Assembly (NCBI GenBank): GCA_002338615.1
Contig: DDIS01000087.1
Location: forward strand, 71,700 to 135,699
DNA: 64,000 nt
Source: Proteobacteria bacterium UBA1844
Lineage (GTDB): Bacteria; Pseudomonadota; Gammaproteobacteria; Steroidobacterales; Woeseiaceae
Reading direction: 5' to 3'
The notes under the pieces are model-generated. The model had not been told where the DNA came from and did not search any database. It saw only the letters and a program-made list of their open reading frames with translations. The position numbers and the translations under genes are program-made. Shown here piece by piece: positions 8,790-16,383 of the stretch. Position 1 is the stretch's first letter. Every line of letters begins with the position of its first letter.

Positions 8790-8819
8790 CGGGCTCGCCT
8801 AACCAGCGGGCCCGTTTTT
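8790..8819 (+). terminator. Rho-independent terminator
   Basis: The arms CGGGCTCGC (8790-8798) and GCGGGCCCG (8806-8814) form a 9-bp stem with one T-G wobble and a 7-nt loop, followed by TTTTT. No gene reads into it from the left, so it probably belonged to the RNA gene whose 3' tip lies just before it. Confidence 0.8.
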
Positions 8820-8969
8820 GTATCCAGGCGTCGTATCGAACCGCGCAGCGAGTTCATCCGAGGCCGCAAAGCGGCCGACAGACGCACGCAGTGCGCCCCG
8901 GACGGGGCGAGGCAATTCAGGCCAACCGTCTCCCGCGACTCGAAAGCCGGGCAATCGACTGGCAGTTAC

Positions 8970-10088
8970 TCAAGCCTCGCGGATCTTGTGACGGCGAATT
9001 TTCTCAACCAGGGTTGTGCGGCCCATTTCCAGCATGTCCGCCGCTTTTTGTACGACGCCGTCCGTCTCTGCGAGCGCTTTCTCGATCAAATTTTGCTCCA
9101 TACGCTCGATATAGTCTTTCAAATCGACCCCGCCCCGTGGCAAGACGTGCGCTGCAGATTTAGCGTCATCGTGCGACGCTTGCGGCTCCGCTTTGTTTAC
9201 AGGCCACGGCAGATTCTGCTTGTCCACCCGGCCAGCCGGACAGGTAACGAGCAATCGCTCAATGAGGTTTGAGAGTTCACGAATATTGCCTGGCCATTCG
9301 TAGCCTTCCAAGCAAGCAAGCGCGGCATCGCTAAAATTCAGAGACCGTAACTGGTCGGGCGTCATGCGCCTGACGAATTCTGCGATGAGTGGCTGGATGT
9401 CCGCCGTACGTTCGCGCAGCGGAGCAATTTCAATAGGAAAGACGCTCAAGCGATAAAACAGATCCTCACGGAATTCGTTTGTCTCAATGCGCTTGGCGAG
9501 GTCGCGGTGAGTTGCCGCAATAATTCGCACGTCAATCGGCACCCTCGATGTACCGCCCACTCGTTCTACAACTCGCTCTTCAAGAACACGCAAAAGCTTG
9601 ACCTGCATTATCGATGGCATATCGCCAATCTCATCCAGGAAAAATGTTCCGCCGTTCGCCTGCTCGAATTTGCCTGCGCGGGCCTTCGCTGCTCCGGTGA
9701 AAGCGCCACGTTCGTGACCAAACAGTTCGCTCTCAAGAAGTTGTTCAGGGATGGCACCACAATTGATAGCGACAAACTCGCCCTGACGTTCAGACAACTC
9801 GTGAATACGACGCGCTATCACTTCCTTTCCGGTACCAGACTCGCCGGTCAATAGTACGGTTGCGTTGGACGTAGCGACCTGCTCCACCTGGCGGACAACG
9901 CCCTTCATCGCATCACTTACGCCCACCAGTTTACTGTCGCTGAGCGGTAGCTCAACATGCGAAAGCTTCCCGGACGAAGCACGAATCTCCTCAAGCACTT
10001 CATGCAGTGAGTCAAGGCGCAGCGGAAAGTCCAATGCAAAAATTTTTGCCCAGGGAAACTGGCGCCTGAGCACCGATTGATCGGTCAT
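8970..10088 (-). CDS. FleQ-like sigma-54 activator, AAA+ and HTH part (split gene)
   Basis: This 372-residue protein starts in the middle of a FleQ-type N-terminal domain (about 45 residues). It then has a complete sigma-54 AAA+ domain with Walker A GESGTGKE (82-89), the sigma-54 contact loop GAFTGA (128-133), FLDEIGDM (Walker B) and FREDLFYRL, and a C-terminal Fis-type helix-turn-helix ([19 protein letters not shown]). The missing first part of the N-terminal domain is encoded by the preceding ORF (10085-10348) in another frame, with an ATGA stop-start overlap. Together they equal one full FleQ. It is a paralogue of the FleQ at 34364-35692 and lies next to a diguanylate cyclase and the stator genes. 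It may activate motility or c-di-GMP genes. Activity would depend on whether the two halves work together. Confidence 0.82.
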   Translation of the reverse strand: MTDQSVLRRQFPWAKIFALDFPLRLDSLHEVLEEIRASSGKLSHVELPLSDSKLVGVSDAMKGVVRQVEQVATSNATVLLTGESGTGKEVIARRIHELSERQGEFVAINCGAIPEQLLESELFGHERGAFTGAAKARAGKFEQANGGTFFLDEIGDMPSIMQVKLLRVLEERVVERVGGTSRVPIDVRIIAATHRDLAKRIETNEFREDLFYRLSVFPIEIAPLRERTADIQPLIAEFVRRMTPDQLRSLNFSDAALACLEGYEWPGNIRELSNLIERLLVTCPAGRVDKQNLPWPVNKAEPQASHDDAKSAAHVLPRGGVDLKDYIERMEQNLIEKALAETDGVVQKAADMLEMGRTTLVEKIRRHKIREA

Positions 10089-10348
10089 TGGGAAGAACCA
10101 AGCATTACGATGGGAACGTTCGGGTCCAGCTTCGACAGATCGTTGAGCACGTCACTGACGACGGCGCTCGACACGTCCGGATTGACAAATAATGCCTCCA
10201 GCCGGTTGTTGCCCAGCTTTAGCTTCCAGTCGTCCGGGAAAGCTGTGATCACGTGGGGCATATCCATGAATTCAACCAACTCTTTCACATGGGCGGACAA
10301 GCCAGGATCCTGGCCCAAAATCAAAATTGTAAGGTTTCCGCTAGGCAC
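10085..10348 (-). CDS. FleQ-like N-terminal (receiver-like) domain, split off from 8970-10088
   Basis: The 87-residue ORF starts at a GTG (the first possible start after an in-frame TAA) with a GAGG ribosome site 9 nt upstream. It contains the first beta-alpha units of the phosphate-insensitive receiver-like domain of FleQ ([10 protein letters not shown]..., [11 protein letters not shown]). It stops at TGA inside ATGA, where the ATG opens the AAA+ part. Joining the two by a -1 shift at this point gives a normal FleQ of about 460 residues. It may be a true frameshift, a sequencing error or a coupled two-protein arrangement. Confidence 0.6.
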   Translation of the reverse strand: MPSGNLTILILGQDPGLSAHVKELVEFMDMPHVITAFPDDWKLKLGNNRLEALFVNPDVSSAVVSDVLNDLSKLDPNVPIVMLGSSQ

Positions 10349-10466
10349 GTCTGCGGCCTCGGCGGCAGGTTAAAAATGAGAATTCGTTGTGGTTGCCCAA
10401 ATGTAGTCCGCTTTGCCCATCTGCGGCAAGCCTTGCATATATTATGTCAATAGATGGTCGTTGTAC

Positions 10467-10515
10467 ACCATATATGGTCATTATCATCGAATCGGCGCAT
10501 ATTTTTGACCATATA
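10467..10515. promoter_or_regulatory. Operator-like inverted repeats between fleQ-like gene and GGDEF gene
   Basis: A 12-bp palindrome ACCATATATGGT (10467-10478) overlaps one arm of a perfect 10-bp inverted repeat, TATATGGTCA (10471-10480) and TGACCATATA (10506-10515), spaced by 25 bp. A further ATGGTC lies at 10454-10459. Three copies of the ATGGTC core in a divergent intergenic region suggest binding of a dimeric regulator with DNA looping. The GTCA/TGAC half sites recall FleQ boxes, but the spacing differs. Confidence 0.45.
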
Positions 10516-10541
10516 CGGGACGAAAATGCGCATCCTGCAAC

Positions 10542-10568
10542 TCAAGAATCCCACCGTCATGCCGATAC
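10542..10568 (+). promoter_or_regulatory. Sigma-28 (FliA) promoter, variant -35, for the GGDEF gene
   Basis: TCAA (10542-10545), 15 bp, then GCCGATAC (10561-10568) matches the FliA promoter pattern TAAA-N15-GCCGATAA with one change in the -35 box. The predicted start is about 65 bp before the GGDEF gene's ATG. It would place the cyclase in the last flagellar gene class. Confidence 0.6.
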
Positions 10569-10593
10569 CAGTAAAGATTCGCTACACACGGCT

Positions 10594-10606
10594 ACCTGCC
10601 GCAGGT
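10594..10606. repeat. Perfect 13-bp palindrome in the GGDEF gene leader
   Basis: ACCTGC-C-GCAGGT is a perfect inverted repeat 35 bp before the GGDEF start, downstream of the predicted sigma-28 start. It may be a small operator or leader hairpin. Confidence 0.3.
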
Positions 10607-10640
10607 TAACCATAAACGACGCAAACCAGAGATCCTGCCT

Positions 10641-11774
10641 ATGTCATTTATTGCAAGAATTAGGGGCACTACAGGCCGCTATCCACTGGATGCCGCCAAA
10701 CCTGCCAGAGCCTCGGATTCACTCACGGACGGTGCAATAGATACCCTGTCGTCAGTAATACGTGTCATGGGCGATGAGTCTTTCCGGCTTGAAAGCGATG
10801 CCGACCCCACCGTGTTCCCGATGTTGTGCCAGGAATACTCAAGCCACGTTGCCAATGGCACGCCGGTGCCATCGGGGAGCATCGAGGCATGCCCGAATGG
10901 CACGCGACAATGGGCCCTGGTCAGACAGTTTTTTTCAGACCGGCGCAAGGCAGAAAAGTCCTACGTGTCTGAGCGGCTCAACGACTACCGGGGTGTCGTA
11001 GCTGACCTCGTATCCGGGCTCAAGAGTATCGGCGAAAGGGACCAGACAACCGAGACCTCGGTACTCAAGAGCCTGACAACAATTGAGAATGCCGTGGACA
11101 GCGGTGTTTTGCCGCAAATTCGCGAAGCATTGACGCACACCGTCGATGAAGTGAATGCAACCTTCACCGAACAGAAGCGCCAATACGAGCAACAACTGTC
11201 TGAATTGAATGAACGTATGTTGAGTTTGCGCCAGGACCTTGTTGCCGCGCGCGAAGAAATGAAGCGAGACTCGCTCACCGGCGCCTATAACCGGCGCGCA
11301 TTCGATGCGTCTATTTTACAAAGTCTGAATACCCGCTTCATATTGAACCAGCCCGCTACCCTTGCTCTTGTCGACCTCGACAATTTCAAAACGATCAATG
11401 ACACATACGGCCACGCCGCCGGTGATGAAATACTCCGGGGTGTTGGCGAATGTTTAGCGCGTGCTTTCATCCGCAAGGGCGATTTTGTGTCCCGCTACGG
11501 GGGCGATGAATTTGCAGTTATTCTGAATGACACATCAGCCGCACACTCAACGAGCCTGATCGATCGATTCCTGGCAAGCATTCGGGAACTTCATGTTCAG
11601 AATGCACCCGACGAGACTTCAATTTCATGTTCGATCGGATTTACGGAACTTGAAAATTCCGATTGCGTGAAGAGTGCCGTTGCACGTGCAGATGCCGCGC
11701 TGTATCAGGCGAAACATGCGGGCCGAAATCAGGCAGTCATGAGCATGGCGGAAGGAACTTCGCCCGCAAACTGA
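10641..11774 (+). CDS. Diguanylate cyclase (GGDEF domain) with product-inhibition site
   Basis: The 377-residue protein makes cyclic di-GMP from two GTP. Residues 1-200 form an uncharacterised, mostly helical N-terminal part with a coiled-coil-like stretch (about 165-208) and no membrane segment, so the enzyme should be soluble. The GGDEF domain starts at RDSLTGAYNRRAFD (209-222), with the signature RYGGDEF ending at 291. The I-site RKGD (278-281), exactly five residues before GGDEF, predicts feedback inhibition by c-di-GMP. A sigma-28 promoter precedes it, and the stator genes and a PilZ gene follow on the same strand, so its likely role is local control of motor output. There is no EAL domain. 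Confidence 0.92.
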   Translation: MSFIARIRGTTGRYPLDAAKPARASDSLTDGAIDTLSSVIRVMGDESFRLESDADPTVFPMLCQEYSSHVANGTPVPSGSIEACPNGTRQWALVRQFFSDRRKAEKSYVSERLNDYRGVVADLVSGLKSIGERDQTTETSVLKSLTTIENAVDSGVLPQIREALTHTVDEVNATFTEQKRQYEQQLSELNERMLSLRQDLVAAREEMKRDSLTGAYNRRAFDASILQSLNTRFILNQPATLALVDLDNFKTINDTYGHAAGDEILRGVGECLARAFIRKGDFVSRYGGDEFAVILNDTSAAHSTSLIDRFLASIRELHVQNAPDETSISCSIGFTELENSDCVKSAVARADAALYQAKHAGRNQAVMSMAEGTSPAN

Positions 11775-11809
11775 ATACCGGTTCGATGTACGTTCTTTTT
11801 TGCGTGCGC

Positions 11810-11836
11810 TAAAGAGAATCGGAAAATTGCCGATAT
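11810..11836 (+). promoter_or_regulatory. Sigma-28 (FliA) promoter for pomAB-pilZ
   Basis: TAAA (11810-11813), exactly 15 bp, then GCCGATAT (11829-11836) matches the FliA consensus. The predicted start near 11843 leaves about 40 nt of leader before pomA, with an AAGGAG ribosome site. Confidence 0.8.
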
Positions 11837-11884
11837 CAGGGCAAGCAGAACAATTCCAAGTACGCAACACGGAAGGAGCCCACT

Positions 11885-12649
11885 TTGGACCTTGCAACAC
11901 TTATCGGGCTTTTTGGCGCCCTCACAATTGTGTTGACGTCGATCTTTCTCGGCGGATCGGCTGGAACGTTTGTAAATACTCCTTCAATTCTCGTTGTGCT
12001 CGGTGGCACTGTTCTTGTCACCATGATGAAATTCAGTTTGGGCAAGTTCCTGGGTGCCACGTCCATTGCAGTAAAGGCGTTCCTGTACAAGCCTATGAAT
12101 GCCGAGGAGCTTATTGAAGAAGCGGTCGATCTCGCGAAATCCGCTCGCCAGGGTGGATTGCTTGCCCTCGAGGACCGGGAAATCAAAGACGAGTTCATGA
12201 AGAACGGCCTGAGCCTGTTGATTGATGGTCATCCAGCAGAAACCGTGCGCGCGATGTTGCAAAAAGATCTTGCCCAGACCCTGCGACGCCACGGAGATGG
12301 TCAGGACATTTTCAAAGCAATAGGCGATGTGGGCCCGGCGATGGGCATGATCGGAACACTGATAGGGTTGGTTCAGATGCTGGCGAACATGGACGACCCC
12401 AAGCAGATCGGGCCGGCCATGGCTGTAGCGCTGCTGACCACGCTTTACGGTGCGATCCTCGCGAACATGGTAGCCCTGCCTATTGCCGACAAGCTGGCCG
12501 TGCGAAGCCGGGAAGAGAACACCAACAAATCGCTGATCATCGATGCGCTGCTTAGTATCCAGGGTGGCCAGAATCCGCGCGTTATCGAGAATATGCTCGA
12601 AGCCTACCTGCCCCGATCGAAACGCAAGGAGGATGATGTCCTGGGCTGA
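11885..12649 (+). CDS. pomA: Flagellar motor stator protein PomA/MotA
   Basis: This 254-residue inner-membrane protein forms the torque-generating ring around PomB. It starts at a TTG with an AAGGAG ribosome site and begins MDLATLIGLFGA like Na+-type PomA. Four membrane segments are visible: two near the N-terminus and two around the conserved GPAMGMIGTLIGLVQML (about 155-175) and GPAMAVALLTTLYGAILANM. The cytoplasmic loop between the pairs carries the charged residues that contact FliG. The length and close match to Vibrio/Pseudomonas PomA/MotC-type sequences favour sodium coupling, but ion choice is inference. The gene runs almost directly into pomB. Confidence 0.93.
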   Translation: MDLATLIGLFGALTIVLTSIFLGGSAGTFVNTPSILVVLGGTVLVTMMKFSLGKFLGATSIAVKAFLYKPMNAEELIEEAVDLAKSARQGGLLALEDREIKDEFMKNGLSLLIDGHPAETVRAMLQKDLAQTLRRHGDGQDIFKAIGDVGPAMGMIGTLIGLVQMLANMDDPKQIGPAMAVALLTTLYGAILANMVALPIADKLAVRSREENTNKSLIIDALLSIQGGQNPRVIENMLEAYLPRSKRKEDDVLG

Positions 12650-12673
12650 TTGCCCTGGACCCTCGAAACTGCA

Positions 12674-13543
12674 ATGGAAACCGCCGAGTCAAGACCACAA
12701 GCAGCCGGCCTCCCCCCGTGGGTCATGACTTTTGCCGACCTTATGACCTTGCTGATGTGCTTTTTCGTATTGTTGCTCGCTTTCTCAGAAATGGACGTCC
12801 ACAAGTTCAAACAACTTTCCGGATCAATGAGAGAAGCGTTCGGGGTACAGGCAGAAATAGAAGCCAAGGTAATTCCAAAAGGCACGAGCGTCGTCGCTCA
12901 GGAATTCAGCCCTGGCAAGCCGGAAGTTACCGCTATCAACGAAGTCCGCCAGTTTACGATTGATACGAACAGAAACACACTCGATGCGCTTGACCGCGAG
13001 CTGAAAGAGATCGAAGAAACCCGAAGCCATGCCCGGCGCCTTCGAATCGCGTTGCGTGACGAAATAGAGCGCGGCTATATATCAATTGAAACAGAGGGTC
13101 TTCGAGTAACCATCCATATCATGGAAAATGCATCCTTCGACTCCGGACTGGCGAAAGTACGCCCGGAATTTCAGCCTGTACTGGCGAAAATTTCGAGCCT
13201 GATCGACAACAACAGTGGCGACGTCACGATCTCGGGTCATACAGACAATTTGCCCATCTCCACGGCCCGGTTTCGCTCAAACTGGGAATTGTCGACCTCC
13301 CGCGCAGTATCAGTGGCACACGAAGTGTTGGCCGTGTCCACTATCAGCCCTGCCCGCATCACTGTAACGGGCCATGCCGACACAGACCCTCGCGCCAGCA
13401 ATGACACGCCGGAGAATCGGGCAAAGAACCGCCGTGTTGATATATCAATTGTGCGCGGCGGAGAACTGGATCAGATCCGACAGATGAGTATCAGCAAAAA
13501 TTCAATGGCGAACTTTGCCATCGCAGAAGGTATGACAAAATGA
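12674..13543 (+). CDS. pomB: Flagellar motor stator protein PomB/MotB
   Basis: This 289-residue stator subunit anchors to peptidoglycan. A single membrane helix (about 16-37) contains the ion-binding Asp22 in TFADLMTLLMCFFVLL, followed by the plug region and the typical PKGTSVVAQEF stretch. A C-terminal OmpA-like peptidoglycan-binding domain contains SGHTDNLPISTARFRSNWELSTSRA-type residues (about 195-220) and ENRAKNRRVDI. The start could also be a TTG at 12650, directly after the pomA stop. I prefer the ATG at 12674 by family length. The stop overlaps the next gene's ATG by 4 bp. Confidence 0.92.
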   Translation: METAESRPQAAGLPPWVMTFADLMTLLMCFFVLLLAFSEMDVHKFKQLSGSMREAFGVQAEIEAKVIPKGTSVVAQEFSPGKPEVTAINEVRQFTIDTNRNTLDALDRELKEIEETRSHARRLRIALRDEIERGYISIETEGLRVTIHIMENASFDSGLAKVRPEFQPVLAKISSLIDNNSGDVTISGHTDNLPISTARFRSNWELSTSRAVSVAHEVLAVSTISPARITVTGHADTDPRASNDTPENRAKNRRVDISIVRGGELDQIRQMSISKNSMANFAIAEGMTK

Positions 13544-14145
13544 ATGAACCTGAGAAACGACGATCGTTTCGTGTCCGCGAGCCGGTCTACCTGAGATACG
13601 AAATTCTCAGTGACCTGGACTTTCATGAAGGGCTGGAGCGACGCAAGCTGCGGCACGGCTTCGGCGCGAAAATCGCGTCCACGATGGCTGAACTCGATGC
13701 ACGCCTGAACGAGGAGCTGCAGCGTCTTCGTGGAGAACCCAGTATTGTTGGCAGGTGCCTGAACCTGCTCAACGAGAAACTCAATATCGTGGTAAATGAG
13801 ATGCCGGAGATGCGAAAAATCAAGTCAGATCTCGCGAGCCTGCGCCCACAGACCTGCGAGATAAGCGCGGATGGGATTGTATTCTCGGCACCACAGGCTC
13901 TAGCAATTGGCACCAAGTTGTATGTTGAGTTCCTGCTCGAATCTGACAATCGTTTCGTCGACGCATTTGGCGTCGTCATACGCGACACCGAGCCACCCGA
14001 CGATAGCAACGCTGAGTTGCCATTTGGAGTCGCCATCGAGTTTCATGGCATGAAACCGGAACTTCGCGAGACGCTGATACAACACATGTTCAGCCGCGAG
14101 TCAGAAACATTGAGAATGCGCAGACTCGAACTCAGGACAAGCTAG
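13540..14145 (+). CDS. PilZ domain protein, probable c-di-GMP receptor
   Basis: The 201-residue protein has the PilZ arginine motif RRSFR (7-11). The second motif appears about 95 residues later as EISADG (107-112), which differs from (D/N)xSxxG by Glu in the first position. The stretch in between (about 25-100) is helical and Glu/Arg-rich, as in atypical PilZ proteins that oligomerise through long helices. It overlaps pomB by ATGA, so it is co-translated with the stator. Its position predicts a motor brake or stator modulator that reads c-di-GMP made by the GGDEF protein just upstream. Binding strength is uncertain because of the Asp-to-Glu change. Confidence 0.75.
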   Translation: MNEPEKRRSFRVREPVYLRYEILSDLDFHEGLERRKLRHGFGAKIASTMAELDARLNEELQRLRGEPSIVGRCLNLLNEKLNIVVNEMPEMRKIKSDLASLRPQTCEISADGIVFSAPQALAIGTKLYVEFLLESDNRFVDAFGVVIRDTEPPDDSNAELPFGVAIEFHGMKPELRETLIQHMFSRESETLRMRRLELRTS

Positions 14146-14182
14146 TGTCCCGCTTGCCCGGACTATTCATGAGTAGTCCGGG

Positions 14183-15022
14183 CTAAACCAGTGATTGCTG
14201 CATTGATTGCAACTTCTCACGATACGCACCCAGGATTCCGGGCAGAGCGTCCCTGTCAATGCCCAGTTTGATGAACGTCGGCATGCTTTTCGGGTCCAGG
14301 CTCTTGCTGATTCCGGCATCGAGCAACTGTTTGGCCACCCATACGACATCCACAAGTCGAATGTCGCTGGCCGGATCTTCATTCAGATAGTTGGCTGCAT
14401 CCGCAGATTCCGCCACTTCGTCGCTAAACCCCCAGGACTCCATGATGGTCTTGGAAATTTGCGCTTTCCATTCGTCAAACATTTCATTCAGCGACTGAGG
14501 GTTGCCGAGGATCGTCGGGAACTCTTCAGCCTTGGTCACGATGTACAGCTTTCCAACGTCATGCAGCAGACCAGCCAGGTACGCCGCCTCGGGTTTGGCT
14601 GACGGTACCTGCCGGGACACGGCCCAGGCCATGCATGACAGTTTCATTCCTTCAGCCCAGATTTTTCTGAGTATCTTTGATGCCTCACTGTGTTTGTTCG
14701 AGCCATAGAGTTGCTTCATCGCGAGCGACATTGCCGTATTTCGTACGACCTCAAAGCCAAGCCGCCCGATAGCCGTTTCCAGTGAGTCAACCTTGGCATT
14801 GCCGCGGCTGTAGTAGGCCGAATTGGCAAATACGAACAGGCGTGACACAAGCACCGGATCCAGGCTGACCGCCTGGCTAACCTGTTCGAAACCGGCCGCA
14901 TTGGATTCCAGCATGCGCCGAATCTTCATTACCACGTCAGGAAGCGATGGCAATACGATGTCGCCGTTTTGCAGCTCCAGCGCCAACAGGCTTACAAAGC
15001 GGAATTTATCTTGTTTGGACAT
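14183..15022 (-). CDS. HDOD domain protein
   Basis: The 279-residue protein consists of one HDOD domain (about 20-215: LPSLPDVVMKIRRML, LDPVLVSRLFVFANSAYY, LETAIGRLGFEVVRNTA, YLAGLLHDVGKLYI). HDOD proteins are non-enzymatic relatives of HD phosphohydrolases and act in signalling, often with c-di-GMP or chemotaxis systems. The gene ends the long flagellar transcription unit, 9 bp after DUF2802. At 14146-14182 it converges with the pilZ gene. No partner domain is fused to it. Confidence 0.85.
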   Translation of the reverse strand: MSKQDKFRFVSLLALELQNGDIVLPSLPDVVMKIRRMLESNAAGFEQVSQAVSLDPVLVSRLFVFANSAYYSRGNAKVDSLETAIGRLGFEVVRNTAMSLAMKQLYGSNKHSEASKILRKIWAEGMKLSCMAWAVSRQVPSAKPEAAYLAGLLHDVGKLYIVTKAEEFPTILGNPQSLNEMFDEWKAQISKTIMESWGFSDEVAESADAANYLNEDPASDIRLVDVVWVAKQLLDAGISKSLDPKSMPTFIKLGIDRDALPGILGAYREKLQSMQQSLV

Positions 15023-15031
15023 GACCCCTCC

Positions 15032-15463
15032 TCAGGCGCTCGCTGTCGCCGCACGTCGCGCGTGTAATTGTTGCATCAGGCGAGCTTCTCCGATGTTCAG
15101 GCCGCAAGTACGCGTCAGGTCGTCAACACTTGCTCCCGAGCGCGCCATGCGAACCGCATTGTCAATTGGCAACGGTCGCACATTATTCCGGACTGGTGCC
15201 TCAGGTGTCTTTGCAAGCTGCTCCACCTGTTTTTGCAGTGCCGCCATGCGACCCTCCAGCCGCGCAGTCGCCTGCAGCAGGTTGTGGACCGCCGCAGATT
15301 CTGCTTTGTCATCGGCAACAGCCGCGCCCGTGGGGCTGCGCCAGAAATCGCGCATCTTGTGGTACTGACTGGAGAAACGCAGGATCGCAAGGGCGGCCGC
15401 GGCCAGCAGCAACGCATTTGCGACGATTACCAGGTAGGCAATGTCACTGTCCAGAATATTCAT
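15032..15463 (-). CDS. DUF2802 membrane-anchored protein of the flagellar/chemotaxis region
   Basis: The 143-residue protein has one N-terminal membrane helix (about 8-28), a coiled-coil middle (about 60-85) and a C-terminal DUF2802 helix-turn-helix-like motif (NAVRMARSGASVDDLTRTCGLNIGEARLMQQLH). In Pseudomonas-type clusters the homologue lies just behind cheW. Here it lies behind fliA with no che genes between. Its ATG overlaps the stop of the upstream small gene (TAATG). The function is unknown. Confidence 0.75.
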   Translation of the reverse strand: MNILDSDIAYLVIVANALLLAAAALAILRFSSQYHKMRDFWRSPTGAAVADDKAESAAVHNLLQATARLEGRMAALQKQVEQLAKTPEAPVRNNVRPLPIDNAVRMARSGASVDDLTRTCGLNIGEARLMQQLHARRAATASA

Positions 15464-15651
15464 TACACATGCTCATCTATGGTTGGTGGTTGATTCGAAT
15501 CAGCTTCGTCAGACGCCGATGGATGTTTATCCTTTGCAGGTTGCTGCTGCCCCTTCTTGTCAGGATCGCCCTTGCCGGGTTGAACAGGCTGCGTCGGCCG
15601 CACCGGGTAAACCGGAGTGATGTTCTTAATGCGAGATATTGTTTCGTACAC
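15463..15651 (-). CDS. Small proline-rich protein between fliA and DUF2802
   Basis: This 62-residue, hydrophilic protein has a Pro/Gln/Lys-rich middle (PVYPVRPTQPVQPGKGDPDKK) and an acidic tail. It fits tightly between fliA (12 bp away) and the DUF2802 gene (TAATG overlap), which is the main support that it is real. No domain is recognised. It lacks a signal peptide or membrane helix. Confidence 0.55.
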   Translation of the reverse strand: MYETISRIKNITPVYPVRPTQPVQPGKGDPDKKGQQQPAKDKHPSASDEADSNQPPTIDEHV

Positions 15652-15663
15652 GTCGTGGTCTCC

Positions 15664-16383
15664 TCACCAGTTCTCAGTCACGCTTCGCAAGCGCGTCACC
15701 GCCTGTGCATGAATCTGGCAGACTCGTGATTCGCTGACTTCCAGAACCTCGCCAATTTCCTTGAGATTCAAGTCTTGCTCGTAATAGAGCGACAGCACCA
15801 GGCGCTCACGTTCAGGAAGTTTTTCGATCGCAGCGGACAATTGCCCGGCGAACTGGGTTCGTGAAAGAACCTCATCCGGTGTCTCCGACGCCAGTGCATG
15901 TGATTGTCGCACCAGCGTCGGGTCTCCCTGGCAGTCGTCCAGACTAAAGAGACGGCTGCTGGCGCTGTCGTTCAAGATCTTGTGGTATTCGTCAATGCTG
16001 ATCTTCAACCGTGTTGCAACCTCGGCCGGCTCTGCGGCCCGGCCTTGCTCCGCTTCGATCGCATTGATAGCGTCGCTGATCTGCCGGTACTTGTGGTGCA
16101 CGGAGCGTGGAGTCCAGTCGTGCTTGCGAATGTCGTCGATCATTGCCCCGCGAATGCGAATACCGGCATAGGTTTCGAAACTTGCGCCATGGCTCGCATC
16201 GAAATTATTTGCGGCTTCGATCAGACCAATCATTCCAGCCTGCTCGAGATCATCGATCTCGACGCTCGCTGGCAGGCGCGCGGCCAGGTGATAGGCAATT
16301 CGCTTCACGAGAACCATGTGGCCGAGGACAAGTTCGTCGTGTGGCGTGCTATCGACAGCAGCGACCATGCTGTACGCATTCAT
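15664..16383 (-). CDS. fliA: RNA polymerase sigma-28 factor FliA
   Basis: This 239-residue sigma factor directs transcription of late flagellar genes (fliC, flgK, flgM, pomA and the GGDEF gene in this window). Region 2 (LVKRIAYHLAARLPASVEIDDLEQAGMIGLIEA, ETYAGIRIRGAMIDDIRK), region 3 and region 4 (LPERERLVLSLYYEQDLNLKEIGEVLEVSESRVCQIH) are complete. It is held inactive by FlgM (51483-51812) until hook completion. Its ATG overlaps the fleN stop by 4 bp. Confidence 0.96.
   Translation of the reverse strand: MNAYSMVAAVDSTPHDELVLGHMVLVKRIAYHLAARLPASVEIDDLEQAGMIGLIEAANNFDASHGASFETYAGIRIRGAMIDDIRKHDWTPRSVHHKYRQISDAINAIEAEQGRAAEPAEVATRLKISIDEYHKILNDSASSRLFSLDDCQGDPTLVRQSHALASETPDEVLSRTQFAGQLSAAIEKLPERERLVLSLYYEQDLNLKEIGEVLEVSESRVCQIHAQAVTRLRSVTENW

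Noticed and set aside
8760-9272. Plus-strand 170-codon ORF starting at the putative att site
   Set aside because: It lies antisense to the FleQ-like gene and across a terminator, and has no domain.
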